Assembly (NCBI GenBank): GCA_028280065.1
Contig: JANQMN010000139.1
Coordinates: forward strand, 158,531-222,530
Reading direction: 5' to 3'
DNA: 64,000 nt
Source: Hahella sp.
Lineage (GTDB): Bacteria > Pseudomonadota > Gammaproteobacteria > Pseudomonadales > Oleiphilaceae
Part shown: positions 35,217 to 44,277 of the stretch, in pieces
Layout of the letters: each line of letters begins with the position of its first letter
How positions within the stretch are numbered: position 1 is the first letter of the stretch
Position numbers and translations under genes: made by a program
The notes under the pieces: model-generated
Seen by the model: the letters and a program-made list of their open reading frames with translations, nothing else
What the model was told of the DNA's origin: nothing
Database searches by the model: none

Positions 35217-36929
35217 ATGCGTTTTCTATTCGGATTTGGGTTATTACTGCTATGCCTCGCAGCTAACTCGGCGGACCGGGTGACCGGCAAGCTATTTGCG
35301 ACGCGATCTGAGGTTATTGCGCCGAATGCCATGGCCGCCACCAGTCAGCCGTTGGCGACGCAAGTCGCCTTGGATGTGATGCGCCAAGGAGGCAACGCCA
35401 TTGATGCAGCCATTGCCGCCAACGCCGCCTTGGGATTGATGGAGCCAACCGGCTGCGGCATTGGCGGTGACCTGTTTGCTTTAATTTGGGATGCCGAGAG
35501 CAAACAACTTTATGGCTTGAATGCCAGCGGGCGCTCTCCCAAGGGTTTAAGTTATGATCGATTATTGCAGGAACTCGACGCCCTGGAGCGCGATTCCATT
35601 CCTCCTTACGGTATGCTGCCCATAAGCGTTCCCGGCACGGTTGACGGCTGGTTCGAAATGCATCAGCGGTTCGGCCGTCTCCCGATGTCAGAAATTTTAG
35701 CCCCCGCGATACGTTACGCGCGCGACGGTTTCCCTGTTAGCGAGTTGATCGCCTTATACTGGGGGTTGTCCGTGCCCAGACTAATTTCCCAGCCGGGCGC
35801 ATTTGCAAAGCACTTTACCATCGACGGTCGCGCGCCGGCTAAGGGAGAAATGTTTAAAAATCCCGCCTTAGCCAGTACCTACGAACAGTTGGCCCGTGGT
35901 GGTCGCGATGTGTTTTATCGGGGAGCCTTAACCCAGGCAATCGATAAGTTCATGCGTGATAACGGAGGTTTCCTGCGTTACGAAGACTTCGCGGAACACC
36001 GCTCCGATTGGGTTACGCCGCTCGGTGTCGATTACAAAGGCTATACACTGTGGGAGTTGCCGCCCAACGGCCAGGGAATTGCCGCACTGCAGATGTTGCA
36101 AATTCTGAAAAACTTCGATCTCAAAAACATGGGATTTAATAGTGTCGATGCGCTGCATACCATGATCGAAGCTAAGAAGCTGGTATTTGAAGACCGCGCC
36201 AAGTTTTATGCGGATTCCGAATTTTCGAAACAGCCCGTTGGCGAGTTAATCTCGGAGGCGTATGGCAAAAGCCGGGCGGCGTTAATTGGCGATCGCGCCG
36301 CCCGACGGGTGGAAGCAGGTAATCCTGCGCTTTCGGCGGGGGATACCATTTATCTCACAACCGCCGACCAGGCAGGCAATATGGTGTCGTTGATTCAAAG
36401 TAATTATCGCGGCATGGGTTCCGGGGTAGTGGTGCCGGATTTGGGATTTGTCTTTCAGGATCGAGGCCAGATGTTTTCGCTGGATCCGGAGCATGCCAAT
36501 GTTTATGCGCCACGGAAACGCCCCTTCCATACCATTATTCCCGCCTTCGTTACCAAGGGTGGGGAGCCCTGGATGAGTTTCGGAGTGATGGGAGGCGCAA
36601 TGCAGCCTCAGGGGCATGTGCAAATCCTGGTCAATATTGTCGATTTTGGAATGAATATTCAGGAAGCCGGAGATGCGAATCGCTGGCAGCACTATGGCTC
36701 TACTGAGCCAATGGATTCCACTGGAAAGTATCTGGAAACCGGTGGCTATGTCGAGTTTGAAACCGGTGTGGATCATGAGGTGCTGCGCGAGCTCATGTTC
36801 AAGCGTCACGATATTCGCCTCGGGCCGGCGGGATACGGAGGTTACCAGGCGATAATGTTCGATAAGCAACAGGGCGTGTATTATGGCGCTTCCGAGTCAC
36901 GTAAGGATGGGGCGGCCGCCGGATTTTAG
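35217..36929 (+). CDS. ggt: gamma-glutamyltransferase-family protein, exported
   Basis: 570 residues with a signal peptide of about 19 (ends AANSA). The large-subunit part contains the family's NAMAATSQPLAT and GGNAIDAAIAA segments and EPTGCGIGGDLFALIW. The predicted autocleavage/catalytic Thr is Thr377 in GDTIYLTTAD; canonical GGTs have Thr-Thr-His here, so the second and third positions differ, as in the GGT-like group with DT-aromatic motifs. GNMVSLIQSNYRGMGSGVV follows. It should be made as a proenzyme, cleaved before Thr377 and act in the periplasm on gamma-glutamyl compounds such as glutathione, but acylase-type activity is also possible. It stands alone. Confidence 0.88.
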   Translation: MRFLFGFGLLLLCLAANSADRVTGKLFATRSEVIAPNAMAATSQPLATQVALDVMRQGGNAIDAAIAANAALGLMEPTGCGIGGDLFALIWDAESKQLYGLNASGRSPKGLSYDRLLQELDALERDSIPPYGMLPISVPGTVDGWFEMHQRFGRLPMSEILAPAIRYARDGFPVSELIALYWGLSVPRLISQPGAFAKHFTIDGRAPAKGEMFKNPALASTYEQLARGGRDVFYRGALTQAIDKFMRDNGGFLRYEDFAEHRSDWVTPLGVDYKGYTLWELPPNGQGIAALQMLQILKNFDLKNMGFNSVDALHTMIEAKKLVFEDRAKFYADSEFSKQPVGELISEAYGKSRAALIGDRAARRVEAGNPALSAGDTIYLTTADQAGNMVSLIQSNYRGMGSGVVVPDLGFVFQDRGQMFSLDPEHANVYAPRKRPFHTIIPAFVTKGGEPWMSFGVMGGAMQPQGHVQILVNIVDFGMNIQEAGDANRWQHYGSTEPMDSTGKYLETGGYVEFETGVDHEVLRELMFKRHDIRLGPAGYGGYQAIMFDKQQGVYYGASESRKDGAAAGF

Positions 36930-36972
36930 CGAGTCCGGCGTTCAACTGACGCAATCATAGTCGGGTAGATTG

Positions 36973-37662
36973 CTAAAGCGAATCATCTTTGTCCGATGCA
37001 ATGGCTTGTTCTAACTGGGCTAAGAACGCTTTTCTGGCTTTGAGTTTTGTCCCCTTAAAGGCGTTTAGATTGAGTTTGGCTAGCTGTTGCGCCAAGTCTT
37101 GCGCCTGAGGAAGCAGTTGCTCCTCTTCAACCAGCAGGTCTAGAAAACCGGCTTTAACCGCTTCTTTTGGATTAAAGATTTCTGCACAGATGACTGAGCG
37201 GGTAAAATAATTAGGCGTCAGGCGAAATTTCGCGATTTCCAGGCCGGCGTTATGCATAGTCATACCGATTGCCACTTCATTGAGGCCAATTTTATAGTCG
37301 CCCTGTATGCCTATTCGGACATCGGCAGATAGTAAAAGGAAAGCGCCTTTGGCTACCGCATGTCCTGTGCATGCGATAACAACCGGGGTTGGAAAACTGA
37401 GGAGTCGGTGAGATAGTTTGGAGCCGCGCTGGACTAATTCGACAGCGGCACTCATGCTTTGCTGCATTACCTTAAGATCATAGCCACCGGACAAAATCCC
37501 CGGCTGGCCGCTTAGCAAGACCACGGCCTTGGCTTCTTCAGCCTGATCCAGCGTAGTGTTTAACTGGTCCAGAAGTTCGTGGGAAATAGCGTTTGCTTTG
37601 CCGTTATGCAATTGAATATGGGCAACTTTGTCGTTGATTTGAAGAGTAACGAGATCGGTCAT
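36973..37662 (-). CDS. crotonase/enoyl-CoA hydratase-isomerase family protein
   Basis: 229 residues, slightly short for the family (about 255). GGAG lies seven bases before the ATG. The oxyanion-hole segments are present: NGKANAISHELLDQL near residue 18, SGQPGILSGGYDLK near 51, and CTGHAVAKGAFLLLSADVRIG near 95. The usual second catalytic Glu is not evident (IGLNEVAIGM keeps one Glu near 130). It may be an isomerase or hydratase acting on acyl-CoA; many such short proteins have unknown substrates. It is transcribed away from the following reductase gene, across a 320-base gap. Confidence 0.88.
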   Translation of the reverse strand: MTDLVTLQINDKVAHIQLHNGKANAISHELLDQLNTTLDQAEEAKAVVLLSGQPGILSGGYDLKVMQQSMSAAVELVQRGSKLSHRLLSFPTPVVIACTGHAVAKGAFLLLSADVRIGIQGDYKIGLNEVAIGMTMHNAGLEIAKFRLTPNYFTRSVICAEIFNPKEAVKAGFLDLLVEEEQLLPQAQDLAQQLAKLNLNAFKGTKLKARKAFLAQLEQAIASDKDDSL

Positions 37663-37985
37663 GCAGACTCCTGCGTTGTATTGACGTAACGGTTGCGTAA
37701 AAATGCACCTCTAAGTTTTCATCCTGAAACCGTGTGAAGGCCCGGTGCTATTTTTAGTTTCTCCCAAAATCAATAGCTTATACTATCGATGTTGATGCCG
37801 GGCCGGCGATCCGGCACATCCATGCGACCAGTTGGTCTTTGTTCGGAAGCGCTTGTGCCTGAACGAAAACCAGTTGGGAATACTATTCGTATAAGAGGCG
37901 GATTTTATGATAAAGTTTTAACTGTAAACATTGATCCAGTCCCCAAAAATAACTCAAGACCTCATCTAAAGCCAAGGAAAATAAA
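37663..37985. other. divergent intergenic region
   Basis: 323 bases between the crotonase gene and the reductase gene. It has a small GC hairpin (CCGGCGATCCGG around 37800-37815) and an AT-rich leader just before the reductase gene. No coding sequence or named element is supported. Confidence 0.4.
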
Positions 37986-39215
37986 ATGCCTTCCAAACAA
38001 TTCGATATTGTTTTATTTGGTGCCACCAGCTTTGTCGGAAAAATTCTTGCCCACTACCTCGTTGAGCAATATGGCGTCAACAAAAGTGTCAAATGGGCGC
38101 TCGCAGGGCGTTCCAGAGGCAAGCTGCAGAGCCTGTTAACAGAACTCGGTGCTGACGCGCAAAAATTACCGTTGATTGTTGCCGATGCGGGAGATCCAGC
38201 AGCGCTAGAGAGTATGTGCGCGCAAACCAAGGTTGTGGTAACTACCGTCGGGCCTTACGCGCTATACGGCGAACCTTTGGTTCAAGCCTGTGTGGAGTCC
38301 GGAACGGATTATTGCGACTTGACCGGCGAAGTGCAATGGATCAAGAAAATGCTCGGCAAATATCAGGCGAAAGCCGAGCAAACCGGCGCCAGGATTGTGC
38401 ACTGTTGCGGCTTTGATTCCATTCCCTCGGATATGGGCGCTTATTTCCTCCAGCAGCAGTCCCAGGATAAGTTCGGCCAACCCTGCGAAAGCATTAAAAT
38501 GCGGGTCAAGCGCATGCGCGGCGAGTTTTCCGGCGGAACGGTGGCAAGTCTGATGAACGCGGTAAAGGAAGCGACCTCCGATGCCAAGTTGCGCCGTGAA
38601 CTGGCTAACCCTTACTCGCTATGCCCGGAAAACCATGGCTTTTCCGTTAGACAAAATAATCTTAGCAAACCGGAATACGATGGCGATTTTAAAAGTTGGA
38701 TGGCGCCGTTTGTCATGGCAGCCATTAATACCCGTATCGTCCACCGGTCAAATGCGCTTGCCGGGAACGCCTACGGGGACAAATTCCGTTATGACGAAGG
38801 CATGATGATGGGCAGTGGCATTGCCGGCGCAGCCAGGGCCTATGGACTTACCGGCGGTATGGGCGGTTTTATGCTGGCGGCGGCCATGCCCCCGACCAGA
38901 TGGGTGCTGGAACGTTTCGTGGTGCCAAAACCGGGCGAAGGCCCTAGTCAGGAATCTCAAGACAAAGGCTTCTACGACATTCGGTTTTTTGGCCAGACCC
39001 GAAGCGGTGAGACCATACAAGCCAAGGTCTATGGAGATAAAGATCCCGGTTATGGCTCGACGGCGAAAATGCTCGGACAGGCTGCGGTTTGTTTGGCGAA
39101 AGATATTGGTAAAAACGACAAGGCAGGAGGGTTTTGGACGCCGTCCACGATTTTTGGCGAAAAACTTATCGAGCGCCTGCAAGCGGATGCCGGCTTGAGC
39201 TTCGAACTGATCTAG
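37986..39215 (+). CDS. saccharopine-dehydrogenase-like NAD(P)-binding reductase
   Basis: 409 residues. The N-terminal Rossmann fold has LFGATSFVGKILAHYL (residues about 10-25), ALAGRSRGKL and VVTTVGPYALYGEPLVQACVESGTDYCDLTGE (about 78-110), diagnostic of the Sacchrp_dh_NADP family that includes mycobacterial trans-acting enoyl reductases and human SCCPDH. GFDSIPSDMGAYFL and the C-terminal GYGSTAKMLGQAAVCLA are family-typical. The reaction is not known for most bacterial members; lipid reduction is one option. A terminator hairpin follows. Not obviously linked to neighbours. Confidence 0.88.
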   Translation: MPSKQFDIVLFGATSFVGKILAHYLVEQYGVNKSVKWALAGRSRGKLQSLLTELGADAQKLPLIVADAGDPAALESMCAQTKVVVTTVGPYALYGEPLVQACVESGTDYCDLTGEVQWIKKMLGKYQAKAEQTGARIVHCCGFDSIPSDMGAYFLQQQSQDKFGQPCESIKMRVKRMRGEFSGGTVASLMNAVKEATSDAKLRRELANPYSLCPENHGFSVRQNNLSKPEYDGDFKSWMAPFVMAAINTRIVHRSNALAGNAYGDKFRYDEGMMMGSGIAGAARAYGLTGGMGGFMLAAAMPPTRWVLERFVVPKPGEGPSQESQDKGFYDIRFFGQTRSGETIQAKVYGDKDPGYGSTAKMLGQAAVCLAKDIGKNDKAGGFWTPSTIFGEKLIERLQADAGLSFELI

Positions 39216-39234
39216 CGGAATAATTGCCTGGTTG

Positions 39235-39254
39235 GGCCAGGTTTATCACTGGCC
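39235..39254 (+). terminator. rho-independent terminator after the reductase gene
   Basis: GGCCAG (39235-39240) and CTGGCC (39249-39254) form a 6-bp stem with an 8-base loop, followed by TGATTTTGATT. It lies 20 bases past the stop codon and just before the end of the convergent MOSC gene. Confidence 0.55.
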
Positions 39255-39278
39255 TGATTTTGATTGACAGGAAGCGTC

Positions 39279-39821
39279 TCAGGCGATCAAGGGCTGCCAG
39301 GGCTTGTGTGGCAATTCAACCAGAATTTTGTCGCCCGGATATACTCGGCCCCCACGCAATATGACGCCGGACAGGCCGGTCTTTGGCGATGCGCTCGGTA
39401 AAGCCAGAAGGTTTTCTGTCCGGTCCCGCAACTGCTTGCGAACCTGTTCCAAGTGTTTCAACGGATGTTGAAATTCTGTCAACTCGACAATCGCGGTCAT
39501 ACCGATAAGGAGCTTTGTGCCATTTGGCAAGGTGCTGAGATCCAGGCCACGGATCATAATGTTCTCGCCTAGTACGCCCGGCCGTAATTCGGCTTCGTGA
39601 TGCTTCAGCTCCTCCAAGAGTTCTTCAGTGATAAGTCTGATCGGTGACCCTTTGATCCGGCGACTGAAGCGCTCGTTTCCGCCCACTGCATGATCCGTTG
39701 TCAGGGAAGCGCTGATATCGTCTTTGACACCCTTCTCCTCGGAAAGGGTGATGCAGTCGACAAGTGACTTCTTCAGGTGTTTTTTGGGGCAGCGGGACAC
39801 GGATACTACCTGACTTTTCAT
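39279..39821 (-). CDS. MOSC-domain protein
   Basis: 180 residues. The MOSC signature is visible: GVKDDISASLTTDHAVGGNERFSRRIKGSPIRLIT near 31-65, PGVLGENIMIRGLDLSTLPNGTKLLIG near 81-107 and GLSGVILRGGRVYPGDKI near 150-168. MOSC domains handle sulphur or bind molybdenum cofactor in Moco sulphurases and in YiiM/mARC-type reductases; the family Cys expected in Moco-ligating members is not seen here (the N-terminal Cys residues lie outside the domain core). Role unknown. It is a single-gene unit, convergent with the reductase gene. Confidence 0.85.
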   Translation of the reverse strand: MKSQVVSVSRCPKKHLKKSLVDCITLSEEKGVKDDISASLTTDHAVGGNERFSRRIKGSPIRLITEELLEELKHHEAELRPGVLGENIMIRGLDLSTLPNGTKLLIGMTAIVELTEFQHPLKHLEQVRKQLRDRTENLLALPSASPKTGLSGVILRGGRVYPGDKILVELPHKPWQPLIA

Positions 39822-40037
39822 AATGACATCCTTCAGGGTATTTAGAATTATTACCTGTTTATCGTCATGAGTTTGATGATTAAGTCGTCAACTTTAATTG
39901 AATTTTGCTAATTAGTCTAAAAATACACGAAATTTATGACGCTTTGATGATTCTTTGGGCAATTTCAAAAACACTGGTGCAATATTTTGTCGAATGTGGA
40001 TTTTATTTAGCCTGATTATATTACCTGCATTGTTCGA

Positions 40038-40772
40038 TTAACGTATGGCCGTGCCTACCTCCAAGGCTTCAAACCAATCCAAAAAACGCTTTACGTCGTC
40101 GCCTTTGAATATCCGGCCATGTTGGGGAGCGATGTAGTCTATTTCGAGGCTTCTGACCCGGTTAATCCAGGACTGTTTCGCTCGATTGGATGGCATCCAA
40201 CGCTGATGGAAGGCGGTCATATGCTTGGTATGTTCCTGAAAGTTCTCCACAAAAAGTGGTGGCTGCCCAGGCTCCAAAGCCGCACCGATATCACCGGAAG
40301 CTAACACCTTTAATATAGGATCATAAACGCTGAAATTACCTGACGAGTGCAGATAGTGCGCGGGTATAAACTGGATTTTCATGCTGCCCAAATCCAGCTC
40401 GTTGCCTTCATCCTTAATCCGCACATATTCCGTGTTTTCCATGCCGAAGTGACGGATAAAACCTTCCCACAACCAGGGAGCGTGCAATCTCGCCTTGGGT
40501 AGTGCACGATCCCAAAGCCCCAGGGACGAAATAATGTCAGGGTCCTGGTGGGAGGCGAAGAGTTCGGTGATTTCGTGAATCGGCGCCCATTCCAACGCGC
40601 AGTTCAGCATTGAGGAGAAGAGTTCTATACCGCCGGGATCTAGAATCAACATGCGATCCCGGGTGCGAATCATGTATTGATTGGTATCGATAATGCCCGA
40701 CGGCTTATTTGGGTCCCGACCACAAATAATCCATTTATGAGTCGCACATTCCCAAAGAATTCTTGTCAGCAT
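40038..40772 (-). CDS. ODP-type metallo-beta-lactamase-fold diiron protein (candidate oxygen sensor)
   Basis: 244 residues with the MBL-fold/flavodiiron layout but no flavodoxin domain. SHQDPDIISSLGLW (about residues 75-90) gives the His-x-Asp-x-Asp type metal motif, IPAHYLHSSGNFSVYDP (about 138-154) and LASGDIGAALE the next ligands, and PQHGRIFKGD the last His. This pattern is that of ODP proteins, oxygen-binding diiron proteins that in Treponema denticola were shown to sense O2 together with a chemoreceptor. Here the gene follows, 21 bases later and in the same direction, a protein with a chemoreceptor-tip-like motif. An enzymatic role (NO or O2 reduction) is less likely without a flavin domain. 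Confidence 0.8.
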   Translation of the reverse strand: MLTRILWECATHKWIICGRDPNKPSGIIDTNQYMIRTRDRMLILDPGGIELFSSMLNCALEWAPIHEITELFASHQDPDIISSLGLWDRALPKARLHAPWLWEGFIRHFGMENTEYVRIKDEGNELDLGSMKIQFIPAHYLHSSGNFSVYDPILKVLASGDIGAALEPGQPPLFVENFQEHTKHMTAFHQRWMPSNRAKQSWINRVRSLEIDYIAPQHGRIFKGDDVKRFLDWFEALEVGTAIR

Positions 40773-40793
40773 GAATAATCCAACCTAGTAGTT

Positions 40794-41441
40794 TTATTGA
40801 CTGTAATTCGACATCAGGCGCATGAGCTGGTCACCCATGGAAATCCGGTCGCTTAGCTTAACCACTGCATGATTGATGCTATCCGCGATTGCCCAAAGCG
40901 CATCCTGAAACGGTCCTGCCCGTGAAGCCTCGATCCTGCAGATGGCGATAATGGAGTTTAGTGTCCGGTTGCAGCTTTTGATTTCGGCGAGATGTTTCTT
41001 TAAATCATGAATGGCGACGGCATTTTCCTCCTGGGACCGGACGGATTTCGCCAACGCCTTGTTATACAAGTCTTTCAGAACCGGAAACTGTTCGTGGCGT
41101 TCAGAAGGAAGGCGTTGCAAATGAACCTGCATCTGGCTTTCAAACACACTGGTGACCGAGGCTTTAGTCATTCCGTAGGCAAGTTCGCCAATTTTATTGG
41201 CCAATATGATCATCTCTTTGGCGGCTTCATCTATATAACCGGTAATCCCCGAAAATCCCTTGCCCCATTCTCCTGCCCTGGCAGTAATGGCTTGTGCATT
41301 CTTTGAACAGAGCGACAATTGCAGCGCAGTTTGTTTTGTCGAGTTGAGTTCGCTGAATAGCGTGGCAGCCAATACATAGGGGGGTAAGCGTCGACCGTTA
41401 AAGCTGTCGACCATATTCTGCATGGTATGTTGATCCAGCAC
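40794..41441 (-). CDS. soluble protein with chemoreceptor-tip-like motif, partner of the ODP gene
   Basis: 215 residues, no signal peptide or membrane helix, largely helical. Residues about 35-75 read QTALQLSLCSKNAQAITARAGEWGKGFSGITGYIDEA, close to the MCP signalling tip (QTN-LALNAAIEAARAGE-GRGFAVVA-E). Only about 35 residues precede the tip, against 100 or more in normal chemoreceptors, so the antiparallel coiled coil is highly unequal. The C-terminal 130 residues are helical with a Ser/Asn-rich end. It is the first gene of a two-gene unit with the ODP protein. It could be a cytosolic receptor that reports oxygen to CheA/CheW, or a relative with another partner; function is inference. Confidence 0.6.
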   Translation of the reverse strand: MLDQHTMQNMVDSFNGRRLPPYVLAATLFSELNSTKQTALQLSLCSKNAQAITARAGEWGKGFSGITGYIDEAAKEMIILANKIGELAYGMTKASVTSVFESQMQVHLQRLPSERHEQFPVLKDLYNKALAKSVRSQEENAVAIHDLKKHLAEIKSCNRTLNSIIAICRIEASRAGPFQDALWAIADSINHAVVKLSDRISMGDQLMRLMSNYSQ

Positions 41442-41679
41442 TATTGGTATCCATAAGATTAAGATGACTAAGGCGGATCAAAACGAACCAACCTCGCAGT
41501 TAGCATTAACTATAGCAAAGCTCTGGAATAGGGTAGTTCAATCCCCGCTTTTTCTGGAACTTCTCTTTTTTATCTTCTGTTGCGCCTGTAAGTAGTATTC
41601 GTAGCAACTAGCTGGGGTGTTTTACTTTAGCGTTATGGGCACGTACCATGGCCGCAATTAATGCATCAGAACTTAATCC

Positions 41680-43260
41680 ATGGCAGTCTTTATGCCTGAA
41701 TCGCCCTCTCGAACACTACAATTTATTGCTCGGCCACGGGTTTTAACGGTTGTCATCCTTGGGTATTTGGCCCTGCATTTTTTGTTGCGTCTGAGCTTCG
41801 GTCCAGTCTTGGGACTGGACGATGCCGAGCAGACGCTGTTTGCGCAACATTGGGAGTGGAGTTATCGATTTGAACAGCCGCCTCTGTTTACCTGGTTACT
41901 ATTTCCGACCTTTGAAATCACCGGCGTTAACTATGTTGCCCTGGCGATATGGCGTTATTTTTGGTTGGCGGTCATATTACTGGGATCTTACCGGTTGACT
42001 CTGCTTTGGTTCGACACGGGCAATCAGCAAGAGGACCGGCTATATGCCGGTTTGGCAACCTTAAGTCTGCTGTTAATCTATGTCATTGCTTTTTTTAGCC
42101 ACCACGACTTAACCCATACAACCATTATGACCGCCTTTATTGTGCTGGGTTTGTGGCAGTTTACCCGCCTGGTTCGGCAGCCAAGCGTATTCAACTATGT
42201 TTTATTGGGCGTGGTATTTGCCGGAGGCATGCTGGGCAAGTGGAATTATGTGATTTTTTGCGCTGCTCTGACCTTAGCCTGTCTGGCGCTCCCAACTTAT
42301 CGAAAGCTGGTGCTGACACCGAAGCTTCTGGCGGCATTGGTTCCAAGCATTGTGCTGGTGCTGCCGACCTTGCTGTTTGTCGCGAACCTGGAAAGGCCAT
42401 ACGTAGACATTGCAGAACGGGCGCTAGCTAGCAATAAAGTGTCCGGTACGGTTGGCGTGCTCGGCAAGGGTACCGGTAAACTGTTTACCAGTTTGGTGGT
42501 GTACTTGTTGCCCTTTTTGCTGTTTGCCGGGATCTTTTTTTCGAAACCGTTGCTTACAGGATGGCGGCAATGGCGGCGGCCTTCCTTCTGTGAACCTTCC
42601 CCGGTCGGCATCGGTCTTCTTGTTTGCTTCACCGGCATCGGCGTGGTGTTTTTATGGCTTTTGGTGCCGACAGTCGGCGCGGTACGTTTTACCGAGCGAT
42701 GGATGCAGCCGGTTTTATTCCCTTTTCCATTTCTGCTGTTGCTATTGATTCGATTGGGAAAGCCAAGTCCAAGACAAATCCGAGGTTACTTGTATGCGAT
42801 TATTGTTTTTTCCTTGATCGCCTTCCTGGCAAGAATCGGCATGGCTCGGTTTAGCGCTGATCACTGTGGTTCCTGCCGAGCCTTGATCCCGTTTCCGGAA
42901 CTTGCCGCACAGATTAAGGCAGCCGGATTTACCCAGGGAACAGTGATTGCCGATCGCTTTCATATCGGCGGAAATATGCGGGTAGCTTTTCCTGACAGCC
43001 GGGTTATTGATCCCCATTATCCGCCGGCTGTCTGGCCAAGGCGAAATAGCCAGAGTCAGTGTCTTTTGGTTTGGGAAACAGCGCGTACCGGCGATCAGCC
43101 GCCGGACCACTTTCAACCTTATATTGTCGAGCAGCTGGGAGCCCTCTGGCGTGCGCCTGACCGGCGTGGAAGCGGCTCTGCACTGCTGCACGGCTCCGCA
43201 CAAAGAACTTTTGAACTAACCTGGTGGTTGTATGAACAACCCCTTGGCAACTGTCGTTAG
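41680..43260 (+). CDS. ArnT/GT39-type membrane glycosyltransferase
   Basis: 526 residues with about twelve hydrophobic helices. The first periplasmic loop has LGLDDAEQTLFAQHWEWSYRFEQPPLFTWL (about 45-75), containing the acidic pair expected of GT-C/ArnT/PMT enzymes. A soluble C-terminal part (about 395-520) carries ADRFHIGGNMRVAFPDSR and LVWETARTGD. Such enzymes transfer a sugar from an undecaprenyl-phosphate donor to lipid A, protein or polysaccharide on the periplasmic side. The next gene encodes a DPM1/ArnC-like enzyme that makes such donors and starts nine bases later, so they act together. The acceptor is not clear. Confidence 0.88.
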   Translation: MAVFMPESPSRTLQFIARPRVLTVVILGYLALHFLLRLSFGPVLGLDDAEQTLFAQHWEWSYRFEQPPLFTWLLFPTFEITGVNYVALAIWRYFWLAVILLGSYRLTLLWFDTGNQQEDRLYAGLATLSLLLIYVIAFFSHHDLTHTTIMTAFIVLGLWQFTRLVRQPSVFNYVLLGVVFAGGMLGKWNYVIFCAALTLACLALPTYRKLVLTPKLLAALVPSIVLVLPTLLFVANLERPYVDIAERALASNKVSGTVGVLGKGTGKLFTSLVVYLLPFLLFAGIFFSKPLLTGWRQWRRPSFCEPSPVGIGLLVCFTGIGVVFLWLLVPTVGAVRFTERWMQPVLFPFPFLLLLLIRLGKPSPRQIRGYLYAIIVFSLIAFLARIGMARFSADHCGSCRALIPFPELAAQIKAAGFTQGTVIADRFHIGGNMRVAFPDSRVIDPHYPPAVWPRRNSQSQCLLVWETARTGDQPPDHFQPYIVEQLGALWRAPDRRGSGSALLHGSAQRTFELTWWLYEQPLGNCR

Positions 43261-43269
43261 GAGAATAAT

Positions 43270-44277
43270 GTGTCTACCAGCAACACCGACCAAGAAACCC
43301 TGAGCATTATCGTGCCGGCCATGGATGAACAGGATTCGCTGGAAGAACTGGTAGCTCGAATCCAGCAATCTTGTCAGGATGCCGAGTTGCCTCTGCTTGA
43401 AATCCTCTTAGTCGATGACGGTAGCAGTGACGCCACTTGGTCGGTTATGTGCCGCTTGAGCACGGAACACAGCATCGTAAAAGCGATAAAACTACGCCGG
43501 AATTTCGGCAAGGCGACGGCGCTGGAAACCGGCATCAACCTGGCGCAAGGCTCGATACTTATAACGATGGATGCCGACCTGCAAGACGACCCGAAAGAAA
43601 TTTCGCGTTTTGTCGCCCGAATCAAGGCCGGCGATGATTTGGTCAGTGGTTGGAAGCAGGTGCGCAACGACCCGTTGGAAAAAACCTTGCCCTCCAAACT
43701 GTTTAACAAAACCACCTCTCTGCTGAGCGGTGTTAAACTGCATGACTTCAATTGTGGATTCAAAGCCTATCGCCGGGAAATTTTCGATTCCGTGCATCTT
43801 TACGGCGAGTTACACCGCTATGTGCCGGTACTGGCGCATTCTCTCGGTTTTAAAATTGGCGAGCTTGCGGTTGAGCATCACCGCCGCAAGCATGGCCGCT
43901 CCAAATATGGCGTCGGGCGCTATATCAAGGGCTTTTTAGATCTTTTGACGGTCATGACCATTACCCGATTTGCCAATCGTCCCGGCCATTTATTTGGTGG
44001 CGTGGGAGCTGCCGTACTCGGTCTCGGAGGATTGATTCTTCTGTATTTAACCGGGGTCAAGTGGATCCTGGGGGAGAGTATTGGAGATCGTCCGTTACTG
44101 ATGCTTGGCGTGCTAACCGTTATAGTCGGCGTACAGCTATTGTTGTTCGGGATGTTGGCCGAGCTTATCAACAGTCACCAGGGCGTACAAACCAAGCCGC
44201 AAATAGTGACGCAGAAAAGCGGTTTCGATGCGCCCTCAGGCGACGCGCGAAGCCAACAGGAACAAAGGGTTGGCTAA
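43270..44277 (+). CDS. family 2 glycosyltransferase, DPM1/ArnC-like
   Basis: 335 residues from GTG 43270 with AGGAGA six to eight bases before it. The GT2 core (about 10-235) has LSIIVPAMDEQDSLEELV, ILLVDDGSSDATW, LRRNFGKATALETGI and ITMDADLQDDP (the DXD). Two transmembrane helices lie at about 240-260 and 275-300. It probably links a sugar nucleotide to undecaprenyl phosphate on the cytoplasmic face, supplying the GT39 enzyme encoded before it. The Ser/Gln-rich tail overlaps the start of the next gene by 50 bases. Confidence 0.92.
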   Translation: MSTSNTDQETLSIIVPAMDEQDSLEELVARIQQSCQDAELPLLEILLVDDGSSDATWSVMCRLSTEHSIVKAIKLRRNFGKATALETGINLAQGSILITMDADLQDDPKEISRFVARIKAGDDLVSGWKQVRNDPLEKTLPSKLFNKTTSLLSGVKLHDFNCGFKAYRREIFDSVHLYGELHRYVPVLAHSLGFKIGELAVEHHRRKHGRSKYGVGRYIKGFLDLLTVMTITRFANRPGHLFGGVGAAVLGLGGLILLYLTGVKWILGESIGDRPLLMLGVLTVIVGVQLLLFGMLAELINSHQGVQTKPQIVTQKSGFDAPSGDARSQQEQRVG

